A DNA stretch of 64,000 bases from Chryseobacterium soli (lineage in GTDB: Bacteria > Bacteroidota > Bacteroidia > Flavobacteriales > Weeksellaceae): positions 496,001 to 560,000 of the forward strand of contig NZ_JPRH01000003.1 of NCBI RefSeq assembly GCF_000737705.1, read 5' to 3'. Each line of letters begins with the position of its first letter. The stretch's first letter is position 1. Shown piece by piece: positions 35,875-44,193 of the stretch. Under the pieces are notes generated by a model. It saw only the letters and a list, made by a program, of their open reading frames with translations, had not been told where the DNA came from and searched no databases. A program made the translations under genes and the position numbers.

Positions 35875-36171
35875 ATGATGGATATACTTTTAAACGACGA
35901 AAACGATATTTCTATTGTAAACGGGGATTTTCAGATTGGAAGTTCCGAGCAGCAGGAAATTGAAAGCATACTTATTGCCTTTAAGGGGGAATTTAAAAAT
36001 ACGCCTCTTTTGGGTGCTGAAATGCTCAGATTGCTAAAAGCAAGAAATACCAGACAAGGCATCACCCGTGAAGTCAACGAACAGTTGAAATATGACGGCT
36101 TCCAAAATATTGATTTCAAAATTGAAGATGCCGAAAATTTCACCATAAACGCTCAGAGAAATGGCACTTGA
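35875..36171 (+). CDS. Baseplate wedge gpW/gp25-like
   Basis: This 98-residue protein has NDENDISIVNGDFQIGSSEQ and IAFKGEFKNTPLLGAEMLRL, matching the gp25/gpW baseplate-wedge family (G-E-F-xx-P-x-x-G). It links tail sheath initiation to the baseplate. It overlaps the next small gene by 11 bases. Confidence 0.8.
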   Translation: MMDILLNDENDISIVNGDFQIGSSEQQEIESILIAFKGEFKNTPLLGAEMLRLLKARNTRQGITREVNEQLKYDGFQNIDFKIEDAENFTINAQRNGT

Positions 36172-36349
36172 TAAACCGCAATTAATAAGTAGGCTTACAG
36201 CCATTTTTAGCAAGCCCAAAACAACAAGTAATGTAGATATTGCCGCTCAGGAGTTGGCAGATGCAATAGAGGAATATGTTAAAAGCGGAACCGTGACCGG
36301 AGTTTGCCCTCCTAATGGCGGAGCGTTAACACAGGGAAAAGTAACGTAA
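36161..36349 (+). CDS. Small baseplate-region protein
   Basis: This 62-residue protein (MALDKPQLISRLTAIFSKPK) is coupled to its neighbours by an 11-base overlap upstream and a one-base overlap downstream. It has an amphipathic helix and a Pro/Gly-rich end. No family is recognised. Confidence 0.6.
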   Translation: MALDKPQLISRLTAIFSKPKTTSNVDIAAQELADAIEEYVKSGTVTGVCPPNGGALTQGKVT

Positions 36350-36648
36350 TGAAAGAAATTATTTTAAATAATCAATCGATTCTGGACATCGCATTACAGC
36401 ATACAGGAACTGTAGAGAATTGCTTTGCCATCGCTATTGCCAATGGCTTTTCTGTTTCGGATATAGTATCAGCAGGTAATCCCGCCGAAATCCCGGAAGA
36501 TGTACAGAAAAATACGGATGTGCTGAATGAGTATACGGCAAAAAAAATACAGCCGGCAACGGCAGCAACAGGAGACCAAAACAATGAAATACCGACATTC
36601 AAAGGCATAGGATATATGCAGATTGGAAATTCTTTTAAAATAAGCTAA
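36349..36648 (+). CDS. Small LysM-like tail protein (putative)
   Basis: This 99-residue protein has SILDIALQHTGTVENCFAIA and SVSDIVSAGNPAEIPEDV, reminiscent of the LysM-like connector proteins near phage baseplates. The similarity is weak. It is coupled to the upstream gene by a one-base overlap. Confidence 0.55.
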   Translation: MKEIILNNQSILDIALQHTGTVENCFAIAIANGFSVSDIVSAGNPAEIPEDVQKNTDVLNEYTAKKIQPATAATGDQNNEIPTFKGIGYMQIGNSFKIS

Positions 36649-36649
36649 A

Positions 36650-37528
36650 ATGAATCGGACACTACAGGAAATTATAGGGTTAATTCTATCATTAAAAGAG
36701 ACTAATCCTTTTTTACAGGTGCTCAGTTCTCCCTCAAAAACGGCGGTTTGGCGTAATATTATGGAAGCTGTGGCCTTTATGATTTTCAACTTTCAGGAAG
36801 CTGTAAATCTTCACATGAAAGAAATAGATGACAAAATAGCCAATCAGAAAGTCCCGCGTTTGCCATGGTACAGAAATGAAGCACTTCGCTTTCAGTATGG
36901 CTTTGACTTAATCCCTGAAACAGATCAGTTTTCATCCACTTACGAAGATAACGGCGTACAAATCGAAGCAACGCCGGAGCAGGTTGAAGCTTCAAAAATC
37001 ATAAAATATGTCGCCGTAACCCGCAGCAAATCCAATACCGGTAAAATTAAAATTTCCATGAAGATTGCGGGCGAAAATACGGACGAAGTCCTTTCAGACG
37101 AAAAAGCCCTGGCATTCAAAAAATTTATTGAAGAAATACAGGCAGCCGGTGATGATATTGTAATCTTGAACTTTTTGCCGGATATACTGAAGCAGGATAT
37201 TGAAATATGTTATGATCCTTTGGTATTGCTTCCCAACGGAATGAGTATCGTAAGCGGAAAGTTTCCGGTACGGGATACAATCAGCCGTTTTTTACTGAAT
37301 CTTCCTTTTAATGGGGAGCTAAGTGTTCAAAAACTTCTGGAAGAAATTAAGGCTACGGAAGGCGTTATTGATCTGAACAAATTGAATATACAGAGCAAAT
37401 GGATTGAGCCAGGCGTTGGGTACGGACAGTTCCAGCCGATTACAATCAGCCGAATTCCAAAGTCCGGAAGATTTAAGATAGAAGACTGGAGCGGGATTAC
37501 CTATATCAATTATCAACCTCAGGAATAA
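36650..37528 (+). CDS. Baseplate J-like protein (putative)
   Basis: This 292-residue protein lies after gpW-like and before the gpI slot, where gpJ is found. Motifs include WYRNEALRFQYGFDLIP near 73, KIIKYVAVTRSKSNTGKIKI and YDPLVLLPNGMSI followed by a repeat-like fold. Baseplate J proteins form the wedge ring. It overlaps the next gene by one base. Confidence 0.65.
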   Translation: MNRTLQEIIGLILSLKETNPFLQVLSSPSKTAVWRNIMEAVAFMIFNFQEAVNLHMKEIDDKIANQKVPRLPWYRNEALRFQYGFDLIPETDQFSSTYEDNGVQIEATPEQVEASKIIKYVAVTRSKSNTGKIKISMKIAGENTDEVLSDEKALAFKKFIEEIQAAGDDIVILNFLPDILKQDIEICYDPLVLLPNGMSIVSGKFPVRDTISRFLLNLPFNGELSVQKLLEEIKATEGVIDLNKLNIQSKWIEPGVGYGQFQPITISRIPKSGRFKIEDWSGITYINYQPQE

Positions 37529-38016
37529 TGGATCAGTTATTTAAAATCAATTTCAAACAATTAGCGTTGTGGTGGATTCCTACCTTCAGGAGAAAACCGA
37601 TAACTCTCAATTATCTGTGGTGTCTACTCTTTCCTTTAGAGTCGATGTATATCGAATTTCTGAGAAAAAGAAAGCAGAACCTCATTAAAATGAATTTCAA
37701 TTATCAAAAATATTCGGTGCAAAGAAGACTTAATGATCTATTTGACCCCATAGAACGGAGAATTAAAATTGTTAAAGCGGTACAGTATGAAGGTGTTTAT
37801 CTCTACACAGAGGCAGAGGATGATGTACAACATTCTAAAATGCAATGGCTGTATGATAGCGGTAACCCAATTTATATAAGAACAGAGGCGGAATTGTACA
37901 GTGAATACGATTTTATCGTAGAAATACCGAATACGGCAATTAACCCATTACAGTTAAAGGCAGAGATAGATTTTTATATCCTGCAAAGCAAGCAATATCA
38001 AATCGTAATCATTTAA
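37528..38016 (+). CDS. Tail/baseplate protein in the gpI position
   Basis: This 162-residue protein is aromatic-rich at the start (MDQLFKINFKQLALWWIPTF) and then mixed alpha/beta. It lies between the J-like and fibre genes. Mu and P2 have gpI here, which connects fibres to the baseplate. I do not see sequence proof of that family. Confidence 0.5.
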   Translation: MDQLFKINFKQLALWWIPTFRRKPITLNYLWCLLFPLESMYIEFLRKRKQNLIKMNFNYQKYSVQRRLNDLFDPIERRIKIVKAVQYEGVYLYTEAEDDVQHSKMQWLYDSGNPIYIRTEAELYSEYDFIVEIPNTAINPLQLKAEIDFYILQSKQYQIVII

Positions 38017-38070
38017 TCATGAAACCTGCATAAGGTTCCATCTGACCATAAAAAAAGATAAAAATTACAG

Positions 38071-38892
38071 ATGAAATATATTTTCAAATTTTTACAGACG
38101 GGCGGTGTACCATTGACAAATGACCTGATGGCTCTTATTGAGGAGGCGTACGGAATATTTGAAGTGTTAGGTGATCTTTCGGGAAGCCTTACCATACTTT
38201 CCGGCTGTGAGATCATCGGAACGAATGTAAGTCCGGGAGTATTGGCTATTGAAGGTAAGTTATATTATTTTGAGGGGGGGTCCATTGTACCTACTGTTTA
38301 TATCCATACCGAAGAGATACAAAAAACTTTTGAAGACCAAACGACAAAAACACTCATCGAAAAAAAGATTGTGCGTTTCGGAAATGGAAATCCCAATTAT
38401 AATTGGGCAGATTTCATCAAGTTAAAAACCCTTAAGGAAATTCAGGAGAAAGTAGAAAGCAGTGCTTCTCAGGATGATCTTGAAGCTTTGGAAGATCGTG
38501 TACAACTTTTAGAACTTAAAACAGCCCCAATTATCAACGGTGGGATTGTCTGGGCTTGGAGAAGACCGTTTGACGAAATTCCGGAAGGCTGGAAAGAATG
38601 TATTGATCTCAGGGGAAAAACATTGGTGGGTCTCGATCCTGATGATCCCGATTTTGCGACATTAAATGCAAGCTTTGGAAGTAAAACACATAAGCTTACC
38701 ATATCCGAAATACCTATACACGATCACGCTACCGCAGAATATGCGGGCCCTCCCGGTCAGAATGGTAACCATTTATCAGCATCAACCAACGGCGCGTCTT
38801 CTGCAAAAACAGCAACAACCGGGGGAGACCAGCCTCATAATAATGTGCAGCCTTCACGAATCGTAAATTTTATAGAACCTAATTTTCAATAA
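38071..38892 (+). CDS. Tail fibre protein with collar domain
   Basis: This 273-residue protein has a coiled-coil stretch (DDLEALEDRVQLLELK, about 150-165) and then a phage tail-collar domain (IPEGWKECIDLRGKTLVGL, TISEIPIHDHATAEY). It ends in HNNVQPSRIVNFIEPN, the usual histidine-bearing collar ending. It probably forms a short fibre or fibre tip for receptor recognition. Confidence 0.8.
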   Translation: MKYIFKFLQTGGVPLTNDLMALIEEAYGIFEVLGDLSGSLTILSGCEIIGTNVSPGVLAIEGKLYYFEGGSIVPTVYIHTEEIQKTFEDQTTKTLIEKKIVRFGNGNPNYNWADFIKLKTLKEIQEKVESSASQDDLEALEDRVQLLELKTAPIINGGIVWAWRRPFDEIPEGWKECIDLRGKTLVGLDPDDPDFATLNASFGSKTHKLTISEIPIHDHATAEYAGPPGQNGNHLSASTNGASSAKTATTGGDQPHNNVQPSRIVNFIEPNFQ

Positions 38893-38894
38893 TA

Positions 38895-40904
38895 ATGTCT
38901 ACACCATTACATACAATACTGAGCTGGTATGAGGACGGAGACTTTCCAACACAGGAACAGTTTGCCGCTTCATGGTCTTCGTTCTACCATAAAGATGAAT
39001 TCATCCCTATGGATAAGGTCGACAACCTCAATGCCAAATTGCAGGACAAAACAGATAAATTGGTATATCAGGCCCATTTAACCAATGTGGATGCCCATAA
39101 TACCACATTGGCTAAATTAGATGCATCCAACCTTAATGATATAAATATTCAAGCATGGAAAATTATTTTAGGCGTTGGAGATCTTCCTCCCAATATTGCC
39201 ACGGTAGATGATCCGCCTAATAATGTGTACGGGAATGTGTGGAGTAAACAGCAAAGTGATGCCCTATATATGGTTCTTACAGATTTTGTTTCTAATGGTA
39301 AGATTATGGCTTCCAAAATTGAAGCATTGGGGCTTACTGAGCTTATTTCCGTGACACAAACTTCTTTGTCTGCTTTTATGGCAAACAATGCCAGTTATCC
39401 GTATGAGAAGAACGACATGATTGCTATTCCGGACGGAGCTGGAAATTATAGCCTGTACATTTACAAAGGGGGAACCAAAACCGTTTCCGCCAATTACATT
39501 CCTACCGGACTCACCAATATTACTATTGCGATGGTTCAGGGGTTACAAGCGGCTTTAGATGCGAAACTTGACAAACCGAGCACAGCAGGAAATTATTTTA
39601 TCAACAGAACCGGAACTACTACGGGGTATAGACTCATTAATCCCGCTTCTAATTACCTTTTATTTTGGAATGGCTCCGACTTTACGGCTTCAGATGTCTA
39701 CAATAATTTAGGTAAATACGGAGTAGGCACAACAACCCCCAGTGAAATGCTTCATTTGAATAATGGCAGAATTCGTTCTAAAGCGGTTGTTTTAGACGAT
39801 AATACGGAGACATTGAACAATCAGATTACTTGTTATAATAGAAAGCTTTTATTTACAGATAGTACTGGAACTAAAAAAACGGTATTAATGAAAGAGGATC
39901 TGGCTAGTGAATTTGTAACGATTCCCAGTCAACTCAATGATACACAAAAAACAGCTTGGAAAACAGAAATGAACGGCGGTTGGACTACAAACACGATGAG
40001 CGTAACCGCTGTTATCCCGCCTGTAGTGGAAAAAGATACTGTCAACCTATCTAACAATGATAACGTAAATATAACCTTAGAAGGGGCAAATCTGAACCTG
40101 AACCCTGCTAATTTTACGGTTAGCATATGCACCGGAACGTCTACTGCGGGCAATGTGACAATTTTGGAAACGATTAACAATAATAAAGTCACTTTGTTGA
40201 ATGCCAATTATATAAATTTTTTCCTAAATGTAAACAACTACCAAGGGGACTACAAGATTTTATTATTTAACGGAGTAGCAACGTATTTAACAGATATTTT
40301 TACTATTTCTTCTTCTGTTAATCGTGTAGACCTTACAGCTATATCATGGTCTAATAAAACACTAAACAATGTTGCCTCGCCTAACATGGCATTAATAAGT
40401 AACGGTTTTAAGTCATTCCCTGATAGTAATGTCGCACCTGTTGCGTTATCCTCTCAAATAATCCATAAAGTTAAAACCGTCCAGCCTTTATTCAATGCAG
40501 GGGATAATTTTTACTTAGAAATAATAGTCTCAATTACTAATTATTTAGGAGCTAATAGTTCATTTGAGGCTGTAGGACTCTCATCTACGAATGTAGTTAA
40601 TGATTTATCAAATGATTTGATTGTGTTGTCTCTTTATCAGTTTGACGGCGGTTCTAATGGTAAGTTCATAGATAATCCAACTTTCAATTATACAGGAACA
40701 CAAGTGTTTAGAATTATATTTATCAAGAAAGGTAATGTTATCATAAAAAGGACTTATGCGAGATTAAACAACGCAGATATCGTTTATCAGGTGCAGTCTA
40801 GCATATCGCCCGGATTAGACCTATATTTTGGTGGTGTAGTAACATCAAATGACAATGCAAACAAAGGGCTGTCATCACAAATAATAAAAGCATATAAATT
40901 TTAA
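38895..40904 (+). CDS. Long tail fibre protein
   Basis: This 669-residue protein begins MSTPLHTILSWYEDGDFPTQ. A helical N-terminal part (residues 45-75, LNAKLQDKTDKLVYQAHLTN) is followed by an Asn/Thr/Ser-rich beta region. TGTTTGYRLINPASNY and VGTTTPSEMLHLNNG resemble fibre repeat junctions. The C-terminal 200 residues probably form the receptor-binding head. The 2-base gap to the collar gene and its size suggest the main host-range fibre. Confidence 0.75.
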   Translation: MSTPLHTILSWYEDGDFPTQEQFAASWSSFYHKDEFIPMDKVDNLNAKLQDKTDKLVYQAHLTNVDAHNTTLAKLDASNLNDINIQAWKIILGVGDLPPNIATVDDPPNNVYGNVWSKQQSDALYMVLTDFVSNGKIMASKIEALGLTELISVTQTSLSAFMANNASYPYEKNDMIAIPDGAGNYSLYIYKGGTKTVSANYIPTGLTNITIAMVQGLQAALDAKLDKPSTAGNYFINRTGTTTGYRLINPASNYLLFWNGSDFTASDVYNNLGKYGVGTTTPSEMLHLNNGRIRSKAVVLDDNTETLNNQITCYNRKLLFTDSTGTKKTVLMKEDLASEFVTIPSQLNDTQKTAWKTEMNGGWTTNTMSVTAVIPPVVEKDTVNLSNNDNVNITLEGANLNLNPANFTVSICTGTSTAGNVTILETINNNKVTLLNANYINFFLNVNNYQGDYKILLFNGVATYLTDIFTISSSVNRVDLTAISWSNKTLNNVASPNMALISNGFKSFPDSNVAPVALSSQIIHKVKTVQPLFNAGDNFYLEIIVSITNYLGANSSFEAVGLSSTNVVNDLSNDLIVLSLYQFDGGSNGKFIDNPTFNYTGTQVFRIIFIKKGNVIIKRTYARLNNADIVYQVQSSISPGLDLYFGGVVTSNDNANKGLSSQIIKAYKF

Positions 40905-40907
40905 AAA

Positions 40908-41402
40908 ATGAATACAGAACTTATATTAACAGCCGAAGTACAGGCTATTGTAGATGCCATAAAAAATACAGGTAAATCATGGCATGAGATTGCACTACCG
41001 GATCATCCTGTATATCCTCAGTTTGCCAGAAAGTTAGTCGTTACAGGCTTCAATACCCCCGATATGGAAGGTGACGAAGACCGTATCTACGTAAATGTCC
41101 GTCAATACCTGATATTGCGGGAAGGCAACAAGATACACAAACGGTTGAAAATGCCGGACTGGATGATCCATGAAGGAAATGTCGAGGAAATTATGGGCGA
41201 AAATGGAGTTCTTAAAGGAATTTTAAGAACTACTAATGATGCCGGAGAAGTCGTGGAAGAAAAGGAAGAGGTACTGAAAGCCCAATCTGTACAGTATATC
41301 CGTTTTCTGTTGAAAACAAAGTCTGTTCATGTGATTGATATTTTCTCAAAATTTATGGGAATGTATATACCCCTGTTTGACAAAGAAATTAACGAGATAT
41401 AA
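40908..41402 (+). CDS. Hypothetical phage protein after the fibre
   Basis: This 164-residue protein begins MNTELILTAEVQAIVDAIKN. It has GDEDRIYVNVRQYLILREGN and KSVHVIDIFSKFMGMYIPLF. It starts 3 bases after the long fibre gene and may be a fibre chaperone or structural accessory. No family is recognised. Confidence 0.6.
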   Translation: MNTELILTAEVQAIVDAIKNTGKSWHEIALPDHPVYPQFARKLVVTGFNTPDMEGDEDRIYVNVRQYLILREGNKIHKRLKMPDWMIHEGNVEEIMGENGVLKGILRTTNDAGEVVEEKEEVLKAQSVQYIRFLLKTKSVHVIDIFSKFMGMYIPLFDKEINEI

Positions 41403-41403
41403 G

Positions 41404-41820
41404 ATGAAAACGATATCAACCTTACTACTTGAAATCCTGTTTATGGTACTCGGAATCCCGATTTTTCTTTTGCTTTTTGTTTCAGGATTTTTCTACACTG
41501 TTATAAAGCACACCTTAAAGTGGGACTATTCAATCTCAAGACAGTTTACACCGATTCTAAGAAGTATTAATCTTGTTTTTGATGGGTTAGCCAATGCCGG
41601 AGCCGGAGAGCTTTTGAATGACGTCTTAAAAGTCAAAAACGATTATGCCCGATATGGGAAATGGTATGAAACTATTTCGGCAGTAACAGGATTATTAAAA
41701 CAATATGAAAAGGATTCCTGGCTTCGAAGACTTTTAAATATACTGGGCAAAAATCATTGTGAGGAGGCCATTACAGAAATGCAGGCTTATTATTATAACC
41801 ACTTATTTACTAAAAAATGA
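41404..41820 (+). CDS. Membrane protein, possible holin
   Basis: The start at 41404 (MKTISTLLLEILFMVLGIPI) lies one base after the previous stop and opens a long hydrophobic segment (residues 5-33). The remaining 105 residues are amphipathic and basic. A phage late membrane protein next to another one suggests a holin or antiholin. It overlaps the next gene by 4 bases (ATGA). Confidence 0.55.
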   Translation: MKTISTLLLEILFMVLGIPIFLLLFVSGFFYTVIKHTLKWDYSISRQFTPILRSINLVFDGLANAGAGELLNDVLKVKNDYARYGKWYETISAVTGLLKQYEKDSWLRRLLNILGKNHCEEAITEMQAYYYNHLFTKK

Positions 41821-42200
41821 AAGAATTGTTACAATTGTTAATGGAGCACTTCGGAGCTTTCATTGGGGCAGTACTAACCGGTCTTGCGGGGTTTTTATTT
41901 GGAAAAAGAAAACTTCAGGCGGAAGTTGCCGGAATAAACGCCGATAATGAGGGCAAAGAAATTGAAAACGCTGATAAGTTGGTTAGACTCTATAAAGAAA
42001 CGCTAGATGATCTGGGAAACCGTTACGAAGCTAAATTTAAAGAATTTTCAGATTTATCGGATAAAAAGGTTGTTCTGTTCCAGGAACAGATCGATTTTCA
42101 AAAAAGAATTAATGAACAGCTGAAAGCAGAGAATAATTTGTTAAAGGCAGAAAATACGATGCTTAAGGCAAAATTAAGAGACAATGGAATTACACTGTAG
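41817..42200 (+). CDS. Membrane protein with coiled coil, lysis-related (putative)
   Basis: This 127-residue protein has one N-terminal membrane segment (FGAFIGAVLTGLAGFLFG) followed by a long coiled coil to the C-terminus (QLKAENNLLKAENTMLKAKL). The topology fits a spanin-like or holin-accessory protein. It is coupled to the upstream membrane gene. Confidence 0.6.
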   Translation: MKELLQLLMEHFGAFIGAVLTGLAGFLFGKRKLQAEVAGINADNEGKEIENADKLVRLYKETLDDLGNRYEAKFKEFSDLSDKKVVLFQEQIDFQKRINEQLKAENNLLKAENTMLKAKLRDNGITL

Positions 42201-42220
42201 AAATATCATAAAATAAATAT

Positions 42221-42349
42221 ATGTCAAATTTTAATTACAAAGAACAACATGCTGTCATTATAAAAGTGGACAGCGAAAAAGAGCAAAAAGAATTGTTCGA
42301 CAAACTAAAAGAAATGGGATTCAAAAATTTAAAAGTAGTATCAGTATGA
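42221..42349 (+). CDS. 42-residue phage protein
   Basis: ATG at 42221 opens MSNFNYKEQHAVIIKVDSEK and ends KNLKVVSV. Its stop overlaps the start of the ABC ATPase gene (ATGA at 42346), so it is likely translated and coupled. Its position before the Mom-like module parallels Mu com before mom, but it has no Cys-rich zinc finger. Confidence 0.55.
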   Translation: MSNFNYKEQHAVIIKVDSEKEQKELFDKLKEMGFKNLKVVSV

Positions 42350-43035
42350 AAAAAATAGAAGTAAAACACACCTGTAAAAATTTTAATTCGTTCAGGTCTG
42401 AAAAAGTAAAAAGTCTGTTCAATTCCGAAAACGGGCATACTTGGGAGCATACCGCAGAATTACCTATTGAAGAAGAAGGCTGGCAGATTGGACTCATCGT
42501 TGGTGCTTCGGGAAGTGGCAAAACATCAATCGGGAGCAAAATTTGGAAAAATGGAATTACTAATTTATCTGAAGGCTGGAATCCTGAGCTCCCTATTATT
42601 GAGGATATCACTCCAGACTTAGAAATGAATACAGTTACCAGCGCATTGTCTGCCGTAGGACTGGGAGATGTTCCCGCATGGCTCCGCCCCTTTAAAGTAT
42701 TAAGCAATGGTGAGCAGTTCCGCGCGGGATTGGCCAGATTAATTTGTGAAGCCCCGGATCAGGTCGTTATCGATGAGTTTACGTCTGTTGTTGACAGACA
42801 GATCGCTAAAATTGGGGCCGCAGCATTTGCAAAAGCATGGCGAAAAACCAAAGGAAAACAAATTGTATTGCTTTCATGCCATTATGATATTGTCGAATGG
42901 CTGCAACCTGATTGGGTGTATGACACCCGGACGGGTGAAGTAAAAAAAAAGTCCAAAAACGACCTCCTATTAAACTCGACATTTGGAAGGTCGACGGAAG
43001 TTTCTGGAAATTTTTTAAAGAGCATTATTATTTAG
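42346..43035 (+). CDS. ABC-type ATPase domain of an ATPase-GNAT protein (0-frame product)
   Basis: This 229-residue ATPase has Walker A GASGSGKT (53-60), the ABC signature LSNGEQFRAGLAR (119-131), Walker B QVVIDEFTS (139-147) and an H-loop His179 in LLSCHYDIV. There are no membrane segments. Residues after about 202 (LLLNSTFGRSTEV) look unnatural, while the -1 frame continues sensibly from RPPIKLDIWKV into a GNAT domain. The 9-A run at 42942-42950 contains the dnaX-type heptamer A AAA AAG in phase. Either programmed -1 frameshifting yields a 378-residue ATPase-GNAT protein, or the gene has a mutation or read error. Confidence 0.82.
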   Translation: MKKIEVKHTCKNFNSFRSEKVKSLFNSENGHTWEHTAELPIEEEGWQIGLIVGASGSGKTSIGSKIWKNGITNLSEGWNPELPIIEDITPDLEMNTVTSALSAVGLGDVPAWLRPFKVLSNGEQFRAGLARLICEAPDQVVIDEFTSVVDRQIAKIGAAAFAKAWRKTKGKQIVLLSCHYDIVEWLQPDWVYDTRTGEVKKKSKNDLLLNSTFGRSTEVSGNFLKSIII

Positions 43036-43481
43036 ATTTAAAACATCCGCCCTGTGCCGAGTATTTTGTTGGAACGGTTGATTGTGAATTGGTTTGTCAT
43101 GTTGCTGTTTGTCCTTTTTTTCCATCAAAAGGGTACAGAGCCACCCGGTTGGTCGTAATGCCGGAATGGCAGGGCGCGGGAGTGGGCACCGCTTTTTTAA
43201 ATGAAATTATGCAGTACCACTTAGAAGGAAATGGAAGGTGCCAAAGAAAATATCATACCTATTTTCATACTTCACACCCCCAGCTTTGCGGATATATGAG
43301 AAATTCCAAAAAATGGAAACAGGTATCTGCAAAACTTAACGGTGATAATAAGGTGCGAAGTATAAAATCATTACAAAAAACTGGAAAAGGTATTCAAGAT
43401 GGCAAAAAACTTACGGGAGGCTTTGGTGGACATTTTAGGGCGGTACAGGGATTTAAATATTTAGGAAATGAAGAAATTTAA
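42951..43481 (+). CDS. GNAT acyltransferase domain joined by -1 frameshift
   Basis: The frame has no good start of its own. It begins only after a stop at 42936-42938 in this frame, right before the A-run. Read through the slip it gives 176 residues. They include IWKVDGSFWKFFKEHYYLDL, the acetyl-CoA motif RLVVMPEWQGAGVGTAFLNE and the family-like YFHTSHPQLCGYM. I recall fused ABC-ATPase/GNAT proteins of this layout in mobile elements. Mu Mom, also a GNAT-like enzyme, sits at the same right-end position. The substrate could be DNA bases, but this is inferred. Confidence 0.75.
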   Translation, partial: VQKRPPIKLDIWKVDGSFWKFFKEHYYLDLKHPPCAEYFVGTVDCELVCHVAVCPFFPSKGYRATRLVVMPEWQGAGVGTAFLNEIMQYHLEGNGRCQRKYHTYFHTSHPQLCGYMRNSKKWKQVSAKLNGDNKVRSIKSLQKTGKGIQDGKKLTGGFGGHFRAVQGFKYLGNEEI

Positions 43482-44124
43482 AGTTTTTATATCAGGGCAA
43501 AAGTATTTCGGGGAAGAAGTATTCAGGCTTTGCCAGAAATTAGATATTGAGATTGTCGGGGTTTGTTGCCCCTTGGATGATAAGTACATTGGGAGGTCTG
43601 CGCGTCTGTGGAATGTTCCGATTATTCCGGCGGGGATGCTAACTGCGGATAATATGCCGGAATGTGATTTGGGTATTACCGCGCACTCGTTTGACTATAT
43701 CGGCAAGAAAACCCGGTATATTCCACGGCTTGGATGGCTTGGCTATCATCCGTCATTATTACCACGACACCGCGGACGCAGCGCAATTGAATGGGCCATA
43801 CGCATGAAGGAGCCCATCACCGGTGGGACGGTCTTTTGGCTTAATGCAGGTATTGACAGAGGAGACATTGCTTATCAGGATTGGTGCTGGATTCCTCCGG
43901 AATATTATTTACAGCCCCAAAAATCGGCTTCAAGCCTATGGAGGGATACATTACTCCCGATGGGGTTGAAACTCTTTGAATCAGCCCTCAAAGACATCTT
44001 AAACGGAGTGATAGCAAGGAAACCACAGGATAAAAAATACAGCACGTTCGAACCGGATACCAACGTCAAAGATATATATAGACCTGATCTGTTAATGATC
44101 GATTATAAAAATAGCCACAATTAA
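43468..44124 (+). CDS. Formyltransferase-family protein
   Basis: This 218-residue protein has the formyltransferase fold markers GYHPSLLPRHRG (about 92-103) and NAGIDRGDIAYQ, which hold the catalytic His and Asp. The Asn that usually precedes the His by two residues (NxHxSLLP) is Gly here. It overlaps the GNAT frame by 14 bases and is the last prophage gene. Phage formyltransferases occur in base-modification clusters, so it may act with the ATPase-GNAT protein. Another small-molecule formyl transfer is possible. Confidence 0.78.
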   Translation: MKKFKVFISGQKYFGEEVFRLCQKLDIEIVGVCCPLDDKYIGRSARLWNVPIIPAGMLTADNMPECDLGITAHSFDYIGKKTRYIPRLGWLGYHPSLLPRHRGRSAIEWAIRMKEPITGGTVFWLNAGIDRGDIAYQDWCWIPPEYYLQPQKSASSLWRDTLLPMGLKLFESALKDILNGVIARKPQDKKYSTFEPDTNVKDIYRPDLLMIDYKNSHN

Positions 44125-44137
44125 GTGGCTTTTTGTA
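44113..44137 (+). terminator. Right-end prophage terminator
   Basis: AGCCAC and GTGGCT pair around AATTAA, which contains the formyltransferase stop codon. TTTTTGTATTTTTG follows. It ends late transcription before the prophage right end and folP. Confidence 0.85.
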
Positions 44138-44156
44138 TTTTTGAGTTTATAGTTTT

Positions 44157-44193
44157 CTCGGACGCTTGGAAATGAGAATTTGGCGTTTGGAAT
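44157..44193 (+). repeat. Right-end transposase-binding-type repeats
   Basis: Two direct copies of the end motif are seen: CTCGGACGCTTGGAAAT (44157-44173) and TGGCGTTTGGAAT (44181-44193), 21 bases apart. The first is the inverted match of the left-end site. The proposed end (CA at 44210-44211) lies 18 bases beyond. Confidence 0.65.

Noticed and set aside
43089..43481. GNAT as an independent gene starting at TTG 43089
   Set aside because: That start would cut off the first strand and helix of the GNAT domain, which are encoded upstream in the same frame back to the A-run. A frameshift fusion fits better.
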